Positions 48,261 through 55,394 of a stretch of 64,000 bases of DNA are shown in pieces. The DNA comes from JAAYZQ01 sp034428935 (GTDB taxonomy: Bacteria > Chloroflexota > Anaerolineae > JAAYZQ01). The translations under genes were made by a program, and so were the position numbers. The notes under the pieces were generated by a model. The model did no database searches, had not been told where the DNA came from, and saw nothing but the letters and a program-made list of their open reading frames with translations. The stretch is from the NCBI GenBank assembly GCA_034428935.1, contig DAOUHB010000087.1, positions 1 through 64,000 on the forward strand, in the 5' to 3' direction. Within the stretch, counting starts at the first letter, position 1. Every line of letters starts with the position of its first letter.

Positions 48261-48288
48261 ATTATACCATAGTTCGGGGAAGAGCCAA
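48261..48288 (-). promoter_or_regulatory. Promoter of the five-gene unit, leaderless type
   Basis: Minus-strand TTGGCT, 16 bases, TATAAT, then AGCCGC and ATG 48254. Transcription should begin at or within a base or two of the start codon, with no room for a ribosome-binding site. Confidence 0.65.
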
Positions 48289-48301
48289 GAACGGGGGAGA
48301 G

Positions 48302-48337
48302 AAAAACGGGCGCCGGATCCACGCGGATCCGGCGCCC
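48302..48337 (-). terminator. Rho-independent terminator of the bactofilin-like gene
   Basis: GGGCGCCGGATCC and GGATCCGGCGCCC form a perfect 13-bp stem with an ACGC loop, followed on the minus strand by GTTTTTC. It separates the bactofilin-like gene from the five-gene unit. Confidence 0.85.
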
Positions 48338-48455
48338 GGCAAGGTCCCGAGAGTCCCTATTGTTTGTAACAGAAGGGCGGTGGCCCCGCGTCCGCGTTGC
48401 GTCAGTCGGGGACCTGGCCGCGCACTACAAACGGGCTCCCGGGTCAGGTACGCTT

Positions 48456-49793
48456 CTAGGGCGCGGCGGGCACGTCGGGCTCGCCCGCCTCGTCGTCCAT
48501 GGCCTCCGGGGGCAGGGTGTCGCCCGCGGGGGCAACGGCCTGCCCGCGCTGGCAGGGCTGGCGGCCAAAGCGCGTGTGGAACGCGGCGCCCAGGCCCACG
48601 CTGCTGAGCAGCACGGCCAGCAGCCAGCCGCAGCACACCGGCTCCACGATCCAGAGCATGGCCACCACCGCGCCGGTGAGGAGCATGCCCACCAGCACCG
48701 AGCCCAGCGTCTTGATCTCCCGCGCCTTCAGGGCGTGGAGCACCCGCTGTCCGACGACCTCCGCCAGGCCGACCCAGCCGAGCATCACGGCCCCCACCAG
48801 CGCCAGGGGCACCGGCAGTAACACGAGGCCGGCCAGCAGGAGGAGCAGCAGGCCGATGGGGATGAGCACGACGGTGCTCATGAGCAGCGCGGCTACCAGG
48901 ATGATCAGGATCATCAGCACCGCGGCCAACGCCTCCAACCCCGCGGCCAGCAGGAGGGTCAGCAGCCCCAGGCCCAAGCTCTGCAGGGGCATCAGGGTGA
49001 TGCACTCACCCACCCGCCGGACCTGCCGCGGCCAGATGAGGACCAGGAGCAGGCCCACGGCCACGGCCAGGAGCGTCATGAGGCCCGCGCCCATGGCCCG
49101 CGCCATGAAGCGGCCCACCTGGTGACCAAAGCTGTCGCGGTGTGGCCGTACGGGCACGGCGGGCACCGCCGGGATCTCGGGTACGGGCGGGATCTCTGGT
49201 ACAGGCCGGATCTCGGGTACGGGCGGGATCACGGGCACCGCCGGCACGACGGGCAAGGCCCGCTCCAACTCGCGGAGCCTGGGCAGCTTCAGGTCGGGTA
49301 TGGTCTCGCCCAGCACCTGGGCGCCCTCGTCGCGGACCATGGTGCCCGACACGACCGTCAGGTTGCCGTGGAGCGCCGCCGAGCCCCGCAGGTGCAAGTC
49401 GCCAAACATGGCCGAGACGTCGCCCATGACGATGCCCGCCATGTCGGCGCTGCCCGCCGTGGTCAGAACGTCGCCTCGCACCTCGCTGCCGGACGCCAGG
49501 GTCAGGTCGCCGCTCACGACGGCCACGTTGCCCTCCACGCGCCCGGCAATGTCCGCATCGCCGTTGGTGACAAAGACGTCGCCGCGGACGGTGCTGCCCG
49601 CCGGTACGGTGAGATCGCCGTTCACCAGGCCCAGGCTCCCCCTGGTCACCTCGCCCGGCTCCAGCGTCACGTCCTCGTCGAAATAGACCCTTCCCCCGTC
49701 CTGCTGCACCACCGGGCCGTCGGCCAGGACGGCGCCCGCCGGCCAGAGCAGCATCACCAGCATCAAACCCAACAACAAGCCGATCTTTTTCAC
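48456..49793 (-). CDS. Exported bactofilin-like (polymer-forming) membrane protein
   Basis: GTG 49793 follows GAGGAGG. The 445 residues start with a signal sequence or helix (IGLLLGLMLVMLLWPAGAVLA). A beta-helical region (about 30-155) has six or seven turns of the form GSxVRGDV..GDADIAGRVEGNV..GDLTL, the polymer-forming cytoskeletal repeat. A Pro-rich stretch with VPEI repeats and about six membrane helices (about 225-400) end in an acidic tail. Fusion of a secreted bactofilin-like beta-helix to a multi-helix DUF-type membrane domain is known in Chloroflexota and Actinobacteria; it may act in envelope shaping or sensing. Confidence 0.75.
   Translation of the reverse strand: MKKIGLLLGLMLVMLLWPAGAVLADGPVVQQDGGRVYFDEDVTLEPGEVTRGSLGLVNGDLTVPAGSTVRGDVFVTNGDADIAGRVEGNVAVVSGDLTLASGSEVRGDVLTTAGSADMAGIVMGDVSAMFGDLHLRGSAALHGNLTVVSGTMVRDEGAQVLGETIPDLKLPRLRELERALPVVPAVPVIPPVPEIRPVPEIPPVPEIPAVPAVPVRPHRDSFGHQVGRFMARAMGAGLMTLLAVAVGLLLVLIWPRQVRRVGECITLMPLQSLGLGLLTLLLAAGLEALAAVLMILIILVAALLMSTVVLIPIGLLLLLLAGLVLLPVPLALVGAVMLGWVGLAEVVGQRVLHALKAREIKTLGSVLVGMLLTGAVVAMLWIVEPVCCGWLLAVLLSSVGLGAAFHTRFGRQPCQRGQAVAPAGDTLPPEAMDDEAGEPDVPAAP
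49161..49232. repeat. 18-base repeats encoding VPEIPP units
   Basis: Several near-identical 18-base units (with GGGATCTC and GGGTACGGGC) encode the Pro-rich VPEIRP/VPEIPP linker of the bactofilin-like protein on the minus strand. Copy-number change would lengthen or shorten the linker. Confidence 0.6.
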
Positions 49794-49847
49794 AACTTCC
49801 TCCTCATATTCCCGCAAACGCCGTATCATCTCGATCATTCAGGGTAG

Positions 49848-49955
49848 GGGCAGGCCTTGCACCTGTCCAACAGGCGACCGCAACACTTGCGCCCCCTGGC
49901 GCTGCCCCGGGCAAGTGTGCCCGCAGTGCAGGTGGGGTTCGCCCCTACGTTTCGA
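49848..49955. repeat. GTAGGGGC-bounded intergenic repeat, copy A
   Basis: Starts with GTAGGGGCAGG and ends with GGTTCGCCCCTAC, an inverted-end element with an internal pair of complementary GCAAGTGT and ACACTTGC-like stretches. A related element with the same ends lies at 54405-54465. The gap 49794-50062 holds no gene. Confidence 0.5.
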
Positions 49956-50062
49956 GCTGATACGAAACACCGTCGTCCAGGGTGAGGGCAGCCGGGATTG
50001 CCCCGGCCCGGTCCATCGTTCCTTCGCCCATGGTCGGCGGTCACTTCATCGGACCGCACCCG

Positions 50063-50647
50063 CTATACGTAGCCGTTGCCGTTCGGGTTTCCCGGGCGCC
50101 TGCTCCACAGCCACAGCCACAAGCCGGCCAGGAGCACCAGCGCGAACCCCAGGCCCAGGATCAGCGGTGCGGCATAGCGGGCCAGGAGGTCGCCCAGGAA
50201 GAGGCTGGCCCCCTTGGCCAGGAGCCCCGTCCCCGACGCAACCTGCAGCGCCGCGCTGGTGCCCTGCTGCACCGAGGGCAAGTCGCCCAGCGAGAGCCAG
50301 GCGACGACGGCGGCCACGAGGAGCACCAGGGCGCCGACCGTCAGCCCGGCCAGCGACAACCCGCTGGTTACCACGGCCATGCCGCCAAAGATGCGCCGCC
50401 GCCGCTTTTGCCGTTCGGCCAGGCGGCGCTCCACGCGGATGGCAAAACCCAGCGGCGGGCCCACCATGGGCGAGCTTTCGAACAGCTTCGAAACCTCGTT
50501 CATGGCCTCCCACTCGCCGCGGCAGCCTGGGCAGACGTCCAGGTGCTGCTCCAGTCGCCGATGGTCCTGCTCATCGAGCAGCCCATCGAGGGCCAGCGAC
50601 ATCAGCGCAGTCATCTGTTCGTCATGCTCTCCATTCCATTCCTGCAT
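50063..50647 (-). CDS. Anti-sigma factor, zf-HC2 type
   Basis: ATG 50647 follows GGGAGGAG. The 194-residue protein has the zinc anti-sigma signature near residues 35-46 (H-x3-C-x2-C in HLDVCPGC), with the preceding acidic helix MTALMSLALDGLLDEQDHRRLEQ. It then has two membrane helices (about 88-120 and 155-182). It should hold the ECF sigma factor encoded 23 bases upstream and release it on an envelope signal. Confidence 0.85.
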   Translation of the reverse strand: MQEWNGEHDEQMTALMSLALDGLLDEQDHRRLEQHLDVCPGCRGEWEAMNEVSKLFESSPMVGPPLGFAIRVERRLAERQKRRRRIFGGMAVVTSGLSLAGLTVGALVLLVAAVVAWLSLGDLPSVQQGTSAALQVASGTGLLAKGASLFLGDLLARYAAPLILGLGFALVLLAGLWLWLWSRRPGNPNGNGYV

Positions 50648-50670
50648 TGTCTCTCCTCCCAGGTGCTGGC

Positions 50671-51216
50671 TCATGCCGCCTCAAGCTGGCCCGCCATCAT
50701 ACGGCGGGCACGGTGCAGGCGAGACTTGATGGCACTCTCGGTGGTGTCCATGGCGTCGGCGATCTCCTGGTACGACAACCCGTACCAGTAGCGCAGCACC
50801 ACCGCCGCCCGGTAATCGGTCGGCAGTGTTTCGAGCACCTGGCGCACCCGTTCCCTCTCCTGCCTGGTACTCACCATCTGCTCCGGCCGCGGCGCGTTGC
50901 TCGTAGTCCACTGCGGGGGCAGCGGGCCATCGAGGGAAAGCTGCGGCGCGCGCGTCCTGCGCCGCAAGCGGTCGATGCAGTGGTGCGAGGCGATGGACAG
51001 CAGCCAGTTGACAAACTTGCGCTCCGGCTGGTAGGTAGCCAGCTTGGTAAAGGCGCGCACAAAGGTCTCCTGGGCCGCATCTTCGGCCTCGGCAGGATCG
51101 CCCAGCATCCGGTATGTCAAATTGTAAACCGGCCTCTCGTAGGCCTGGACCAACAGTCCAAAAGCCGACCGGTCGCCCCGTAGAGCCTGTTCTATCCAGG
51201 CCCCTTCTTGGTCCAT
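50671..51216 (-). CDS. ECF sigma factor (RpoE-like)
   Basis: The start is set at ATG 51216, preceded by GGAGGACAGG; ATG 51234 would lie upstream of the predicted transcript start. The 181 residues have region 2 (AFGLLVQAYERPVYNLTYRMLGDPAEAEDAAQETFVRAF, with LLSIASHHCIDRLRRR) and region 4 (VLETLPTDYRAAVVLRYWYGLSYQEIADAMDTTESAIKSRLHRARRMM). An ECF-type promoter lies directly upstream, so it probably controls itself and its anti-sigma partner. Confidence 0.9.
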   Translation of the reverse strand: MDQEGAWIEQALRGDRSAFGLLVQAYERPVYNLTYRMLGDPAEAEDAAQETFVRAFTKLATYQPERKFVNWLLSIASHHCIDRLRRRTRAPQLSLDGPLPPQWTTSNAPRPEQMVSTRQERERVRQVLETLPTDYRAAVVLRYWYGLSYQEIADAMDTTESAIKSRLHRARRMMAGQLEAA

Positions 51217-51237
51217 CCTGTCCTCCATGCACACCCC

Positions 51238-51264
51238 TATACGGCGGTTCCGTTGAAAGGTTGC
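51238..51264 (-). promoter_or_regulatory. Likely ECF-type promoter of the sigma/anti-sigma pair
   Basis: Minus-strand GCAACC, 15 bases, CGTATA, an arrangement like many ECF promoters (AAC in the -35, CGT in the -10). The predicted start near 51231 gives a leader of about 15 bases containing GGAGG. Confidence 0.5.
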
Positions 51265-51397
51265 GCGCCTGTCCCAATCTTAACACATCCGGCCGCCTGC
51301 ACCAAGGGGGCGCCGGGCCGGCGTCCCCGGTGAACGGCGCGGGCGGGAGCGGGGTTTGATCCTATGAAGCTGGATCCCGCCAACCCGGCAGGAACAG

Positions 51398-53785
51398 ATG
51401 AAAGGAACAAGGATGAGGTTGCCGTCGAAACGTCTCCTGCTGTTGGTGCTGGCCGCCGCGCTGCTGTCCTGCTCCACTCCCGCCGCGCCGAGCGCCACCC
51501 CGCTGCCCGCGACCATCCTGCCCACGGCCACATCCGTCGCGGGACGGGAGGCAGCGTCGCCGCCGCCCACGACGACCCCAGCGTCCACGGCGCTGCCCGC
51601 CCCGGAGGGAAGCCAGGACCCCACGGCCCTTCAGGCGCCCACCGCCAGCCCCGAGCCGGCCGATCCCTTTGCCCTCCTCTCCCTGGAGAGCCTCTTATCC
51701 ACGGTGGAGGACCTGACCGCCATCCAGCCCTATTCCGGCTGGCGCAACTCGGCCAGCCAGGGCGAGGCGGAGGCCCTGGATTACGTGGCCGGCCGGCTGG
51801 CCGTCATGTCCTCCCTCCAGGATGCAGGGTTGGAGGTCGAGCGCCAGGAGTTTGACGTCTTTTTGGCCGCCGAGATGCACGAGGCGGCCCTCTATTTGAC
51901 CGTCGCCGGGCAGGAGCGCGAGGTGCCGGCCGACGCCCTGCGCGGCCCCCGCGACGACGCCGTCCAGGCGCTGCGCTTTGACTCTGACGGCGCCCTGGGC
52001 GACCTGGACCACCACCCGGCCATCGCCGCCGGCCCCGCCGTTGTGGTCCGCACCCTCGAGGAGCTGGACACCCTGGGAGACGTGGGGGGCGCCGTCGTCT
52101 TCCTGGACTATGCCCTGGTCGACCGCTCCATCATGGACACGGCCGAGGCCGTGGTCCGCGCGGCGGCCGTGGCGGAAAGGGCACCCGCCGGCCTGGTCCT
52201 GGTGACCAGCTATTCCAACGAGCCGGGCGAGAGCCACGGCGCCTTCGTGGGCGACGGCAGCGCCCTGACCTGGGTCGAGACCGGGCCGGCCGTGCCCGGC
52301 CTGAGCGTGCGCCTGGAGGACCTGCCCGCCGCGGGCGTCGAGGGCTGGGACGGCCTGCAGGCCGTCGAGGCCGCCCGCCTGGCCTGGGACGTGGATCTCC
52401 TGGCCCCCGGCCGGTCGGGCAACCTGGTGGCCCGCATCCCCGGCAACGACGCGTCCCGGGCGGTCATCCTCGGCGCCCACATCGACAGCCCCAACAACCC
52501 GGGCGCCCTGGACGACGGCAGCGGCTCGGCCATCCTCCTGGAGGTGGCCCGGGTGCTGGACGAGGCCGGCGTCCGGCCGCCCACCGACCTCTACCTGGCC
52601 TGGTTCGGCAGCGAGGAGCTGAGCCTGTACGGCAGCGCGTTTTTCGCCGCCACCCACCAGGATCTCCTGGACCGGACCGTGGCCATGCTCCAGATCGACT
52701 GCCTGAGCCGCCCGCTGGAAGGCGTGCCGGCCGAGCTGAAGCTGGTGAGCTGGCCCTACGGCCGGCTGGGCGACGAAAGCCTGCCCTGGCCCGACTACCT
52801 GGCCGGCGTCGCCGCCCGCCACGGCGTGGAGGCCGTGACCGAGGCCGTCTACGGCGTCTATTCCGACGACAGCAGCTTTGGCGGGTTCGACGTGCCCCAC
52901 GCCGACCTGATCTACGAGCCGGTGGCCGGCGCGTACGGCGGCGTGCACTATGCCGGGCACATGCACGATCCCTACGACACGGTGGCACTGGCCCGGGAGG
53001 TGGGCGACGTCTTTGAGGAGATGGCCCGCGTGGCGCTGGCCGCCGCCCTGGAGACCGACCTGCCCCTCGACGCGCTGCGGGTGACGCCCCCTGCCCGGCA
53101 CCGGGCGCTGTTCGTGGCCAGCCACACCCAGGTGGCCCACATGAGCCCCACGACCCTCACCGACCTGGGTATGGCCCTGGCCATGGAGGGGTTTGACGTG
53201 GACCTGGTGCCCTATGGCCGGGCGGTGACCGCCGCCGACCTGGAGGGCGCGGACCTGGTGGTGGCCCTGCCGCCCATCGACTATGCACCCGACGGGCCGG
53301 GCGCCGGCCTGGCCGAGGACTGGTCCGCAGCCGAGGTCGAGGCCCTGGCCGCCCACGTCGCCGGCGGCGGGCTGCTGGTGGTGACCAATTCCGCGGGCCG
53401 TCTCAAATACGGCAACCAGGCACTGGACCCCAACGAGGACTGGGCCGGCGCCAACCCCCTGGCCGAGCGGCTCGGCCTGGCCTTCGAGGAGGGCGCCGTG
53501 ACCGCCGCCGAGGCCCGGCCCGTGGGCGACCATCCCCTGCTGGCGGGCATTCGCCGCCTGGAGCTGGGCAGCGGCACCGCCGTGCCCCTGCGCCTCCTGG
53601 AGGGCAGCCGGGGGCAGGTCCTGGCCGAGGCCCAAGATGTGCCGGCCGCCATCCTGGCCGATCACGGCCAAGGGCGGGTGCTGGCCCTGGGTGACCTGGC
53701 CCTGTTCGTCGTCGCCCGGCAAGAGTCGCAGAACATGCGCTTCTGGCGCAACCTGGCGGCCTACGCCCGGGGCGAGGGATGGTGA
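51398..53785 (+). CDS. M28-family zinc aminopeptidase lipoprotein with C-terminal glutamine-amidotransferase-like domain
   Basis: The 795-residue protein starts with a lipoprotein signal (LLLLVLAAALLSCS, lipobox Cys25) and a Pro/Thr/Ala linker. A PA-type insert domain (about 170-345) precedes the M28 core (about 350-555). Zinc motifs are GAHIDSPNNPGALDDGSG, WFGSEELSLYGS (catalytic Glu plus ligand), QIDC and HMHDPYDT. Residues 560-795 form a second alpha/beta domain (LFVASHTQVAHMSPTTLTDLGMALAMEGFDVDLV) like DUF4350/GATase folds. It is likely anchored outside the cell and digests peptides. The start could also be ATG 51413. Its end overlaps the next gene by seven bases. Confidence 0.85.
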   Translation: MKGTRMRLPSKRLLLLVLAAALLSCSTPAAPSATPLPATILPTATSVAGREAASPPPTTTPASTALPAPEGSQDPTALQAPTASPEPADPFALLSLESLLSTVEDLTAIQPYSGWRNSASQGEAEALDYVAGRLAVMSSLQDAGLEVERQEFDVFLAAEMHEAALYLTVAGQEREVPADALRGPRDDAVQALRFDSDGALGDLDHHPAIAAGPAVVVRTLEELDTLGDVGGAVVFLDYALVDRSIMDTAEAVVRAAAVAERAPAGLVLVTSYSNEPGESHGAFVGDGSALTWVETGPAVPGLSVRLEDLPAAGVEGWDGLQAVEAARLAWDVDLLAPGRSGNLVARIPGNDASRAVILGAHIDSPNNPGALDDGSGSAILLEVARVLDEAGVRPPTDLYLAWFGSEELSLYGSAFFAATHQDLLDRTVAMLQIDCLSRPLEGVPAELKLVSWPYGRLGDESLPWPDYLAGVAARHGVEAVTEAVYGVYSDDSSFGGFDVPHADLIYEPVAGAYGGVHYAGHMHDPYDTVALAREVGDVFEEMARVALAAALETDLPLDALRVTPPARHRALFVASHTQVAHMSPTTLTDLGMALAMEGFDVDLVPYGRAVTAADLEGADLVVALPPIDYAPDGPGAGLAEDWSAAEVEALAAHVAGGGLLVVTNSAGRLKYGNQALDPNEDWAGANPLAERLGLAFEEGAVTAAEARPVGDHPLLAGIRRLELGSGTAVPLRLLEGSRGQVLAEAQDVPAAILADHGQGRVLALGDLALFVVARQESQNMRFWRNLAAYARGEGW

Positions 53786-54438
53786 TGCGGCGCGTGCTAC
53801 CTGCACTCGCGAGACGCCGGGGCCGGACCCGGGCGCGGTGGGACGAGGACCTGGCCCTCCAGGCAGGCCCCGAGCTCCTGGCCCGCTGGTCCGAGGCGGA
53901 GCCGCTGCGCGACGAGCTGTGGCGCGCGGGGATCATCGTGCGGGCCGGCGACATCCCGTGGACGCTGGACGCGCTGGAAGTCGCCGCCGAGGGGGTGCGG
54001 CGCGTCGCCGGGCGCTGCGGGGGCGACGCCCGGGCGCTCTTCGAGGGCATGGTCCTCATCCTGGAGTCGCGCACCGAGCCGTGGTGGGCGCCCCTGTGGC
54101 GGCTGTGGAACCGCAAGCCGGCCAGCGTGCGCTTTGGCGCCTACCAGAACCGGGGCAAGATCCACCTCCGCGCCGGCAACGTCAACCTGGCGGTCGTCGT
54201 GCACGAGATGGGGCACTACCTGGACGAAAAGCACCACCTGTCGCGCGCCTACCGCCGGCGCCTGCGGGCCGCCGGCCTGCGGCTGCAGACCAACCGCTTC
54301 GAGGACATGGCCGAGGCCCTGGCCAATTACGTCCTGGGCCGCCCCCTGGACCCCGTGCGCCAGGCCTACCTGGAGGGGCTACACTGGCCGGGCAGCCGCC
54401 CGGGGCGGGTGCAAGACCCGCCCCTACCCCGTCTGTAG
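53779..54438 (+). CDS. Small HEMGH zincin metalloprotease-like protein
   Basis: The start overlaps the M28 gene by seven bases. The 219-residue protein carries HEMGH at residues 142-146 (two His ligands, catalytic Glu) and a later Glu (175 or 179) in RFEDMAEALANYVLG as the likely third ligand, the gluzincin pattern. No signal peptide is obvious. The last dozen or so residues (GRVQDPPLPRL) and the TAG stop are encoded by a GTAGGGGCG intergenic repeat, so the natural C-terminus may have been replaced. Family is not one I can name; coupling to the M28 peptidase suggests a joint proteolytic role. Confidence 0.65.
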   Translation: MVMRRVLPALARRRGRTRARWDEDLALQAGPELLARWSEAEPLRDELWRAGIIVRAGDIPWTLDALEVAAEGVRRVAGRCGGDARALFEGMVLILESRTEPWWAPLWRLWNRKPASVRFGAYQNRGKIHLRAGNVNLAVVVHEMGHYLDEKHHLSRAYRRRLRAAGLRLQTNRFEDMAEALANYVLGRPLDPVRQAYLEGLHWPGSRPGRVQDPPLPRL

Positions 54439-54465
54439 GGGCGAACCCTCGCGGTCGCCCCCCCG
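54405..54465. repeat. GTAGGGGC-type repeat, copy B, running into the zincin gene
   Basis: GGGCGGGTGCAAGACCCGCCCC, then CTAC and a following GTAGGGGCGAACC with a complementary GGTCGCCCC. Its left part codes for the zincin C-terminus and supplies its stop. It shares ends with 49848-49955. Confidence 0.55.
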
Positions 54466-54472
54466 GCGGCGG

Positions 54473-55045
54473 CTAGAAATGGCCCGCGCTCTCCTGTTCC
54501 AGGGCCGCCAGCACCGTTTCCATCTCTTTCAGGCGCTCGGCGGCCATGGCCTTGGCCTTCTCGAAGTGGAACACGTTCGCCAGCCTGGCCCGGCGCTTTT
54601 GCACCGACTGGTAGGCGGCCCGCATATCCCGTGGATTCTTGGAGAAATCCCGCAGGATGCCCACCACCCCCAGGAAATCCAGGGAATCGGCGTCGCGCAT
54701 CAGCAGCGCCTCCGTGCTCCGGTCCGAGCCCACCCCGTGGTGAAACTCGATGCACTCCAGGACCAGCTTCTTGAACTCCTCGGGATAGCCCTTTTCGGTC
54801 AAGAACGCCTCGGCCACCTGGAGCGAGCGCTCGGTGTGGTCGACGCCCTTTTGCGCCCAGGGGGTGTAGGCGCCCCAATCGTGCAGGTGGGCCGCCACCC
54901 ACACCGCGTCGGCGTCGTACGCCTGCCCCTCGCCGATGCTGGAGACCAGGGCCAGCAGGCGCCGCGTGTGGTTGATGCCCCACTGCCCGCCGTATTCTTC
55001 GGTCAGCCGGGCGATTTCGTCACGGTCAATGGGTATGCCTGTCAT
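54473..55045 (-). CDS. HD-domain phosphohydrolase-like protein
   Basis: ATG 55045 has AAAGAAGGTGGAGGAAG upstream. The 190-residue protein follows the HD order: H26 in GINHTRRLLAL, HD in VAAHLHDWGAY, HH in CIEFHHG, and D in LLMRDADSLDFLGVV. This is the metal-binding set of the YedJ/PA-like HD hydrolases that act on nucleotides or related phosphates. The C-terminal 50 residues are helical. Substrate unknown. A good promoter lies upstream. Confidence 0.85.
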   Translation of the reverse strand: MTGIPIDRDEIARLTEEYGGQWGINHTRRLLALVSSIGEGQAYDADAVWVAAHLHDWGAYTPWAQKGVDHTERSLQVAEAFLTEKGYPEEFKKLVLECIEFHHGVGSDRSTEALLMRDADSLDFLGVVGILRDFSKNPRDMRAAYQSVQKRRARLANVFHFEKAKAMAAERLKEMETVLAALEQESAGHF

Positions 55046-55126
55046 TCTTCCTCCACCTTCTTTGGTATGTCATCTATTTCGTGGCAATCAACGCACCGGT
55101 CCCACAAACGGAGGCCTTGCTCGGGG

Positions 55127-55155
55127 ATTGTACTACCCTTTGAGGAATTGCGCAA
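55127..55155 (-). promoter_or_regulatory. Promoter for the HD gene
   Basis: Minus-strand TTGCGC, 17 bases, TACAAT; leader of about 75 bases. The same -35, spacing and -10 drive the gene on the opposite side (55337-55365). Confidence 0.7.
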
Positions 55156-55221
55156 ACTCTCGGCGCCTACCTTTCAGGGCCGGGTGTACTGACACGTCGT
55201 CAGTCCTGGCTCGGGAACCGC

Positions 55222-55317
55222 GTGCGACGCTGTCAACGAATAGGACACGAATAAACGAATGAGGGATCGCCAGAATTCGTTTATTTGTTGTCTATTCGTT
55301 GACGAGATTTGTCGCAC
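55222..55317. repeat. Long AT-rich inverted repeat
   Basis: GTGCGAC, TCAACGAATAG and AATAAACGAAT in the left arm (55222-55260) are matched by ATTCGTTTATT, CTATTCGTTGA and GTCGCAC in the right arm (55274-55317). The loop is about 13 bases. Within each arm ACGAAT repeats at 8-10 base intervals. In such a GC-rich region the AT-rich arms stand out. It lies between two divergent promoters. Candidates are a small non-autonomous mobile element, a structured RNA, or a large operator. Confidence 0.75.
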
Positions 55318-55336
55318 CCTTTCAGGGTGAACACTG

Positions 55337-55365
55337 TTGCGCTTCTCGCCCGGGCGTGGTACAAT
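55337..55365 (+). promoter_or_regulatory. Promoter for the lamin-tail/PLD gene
   Basis: TTGCGC, 17 bases, TACAAT, with TGG before the -10. Predicted start near 55372, leader of about 23 bases. Confidence 0.7.
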
Positions 55366-55394
55366 TTGCCAGGCACTCCACCAGGGGGATAGCA

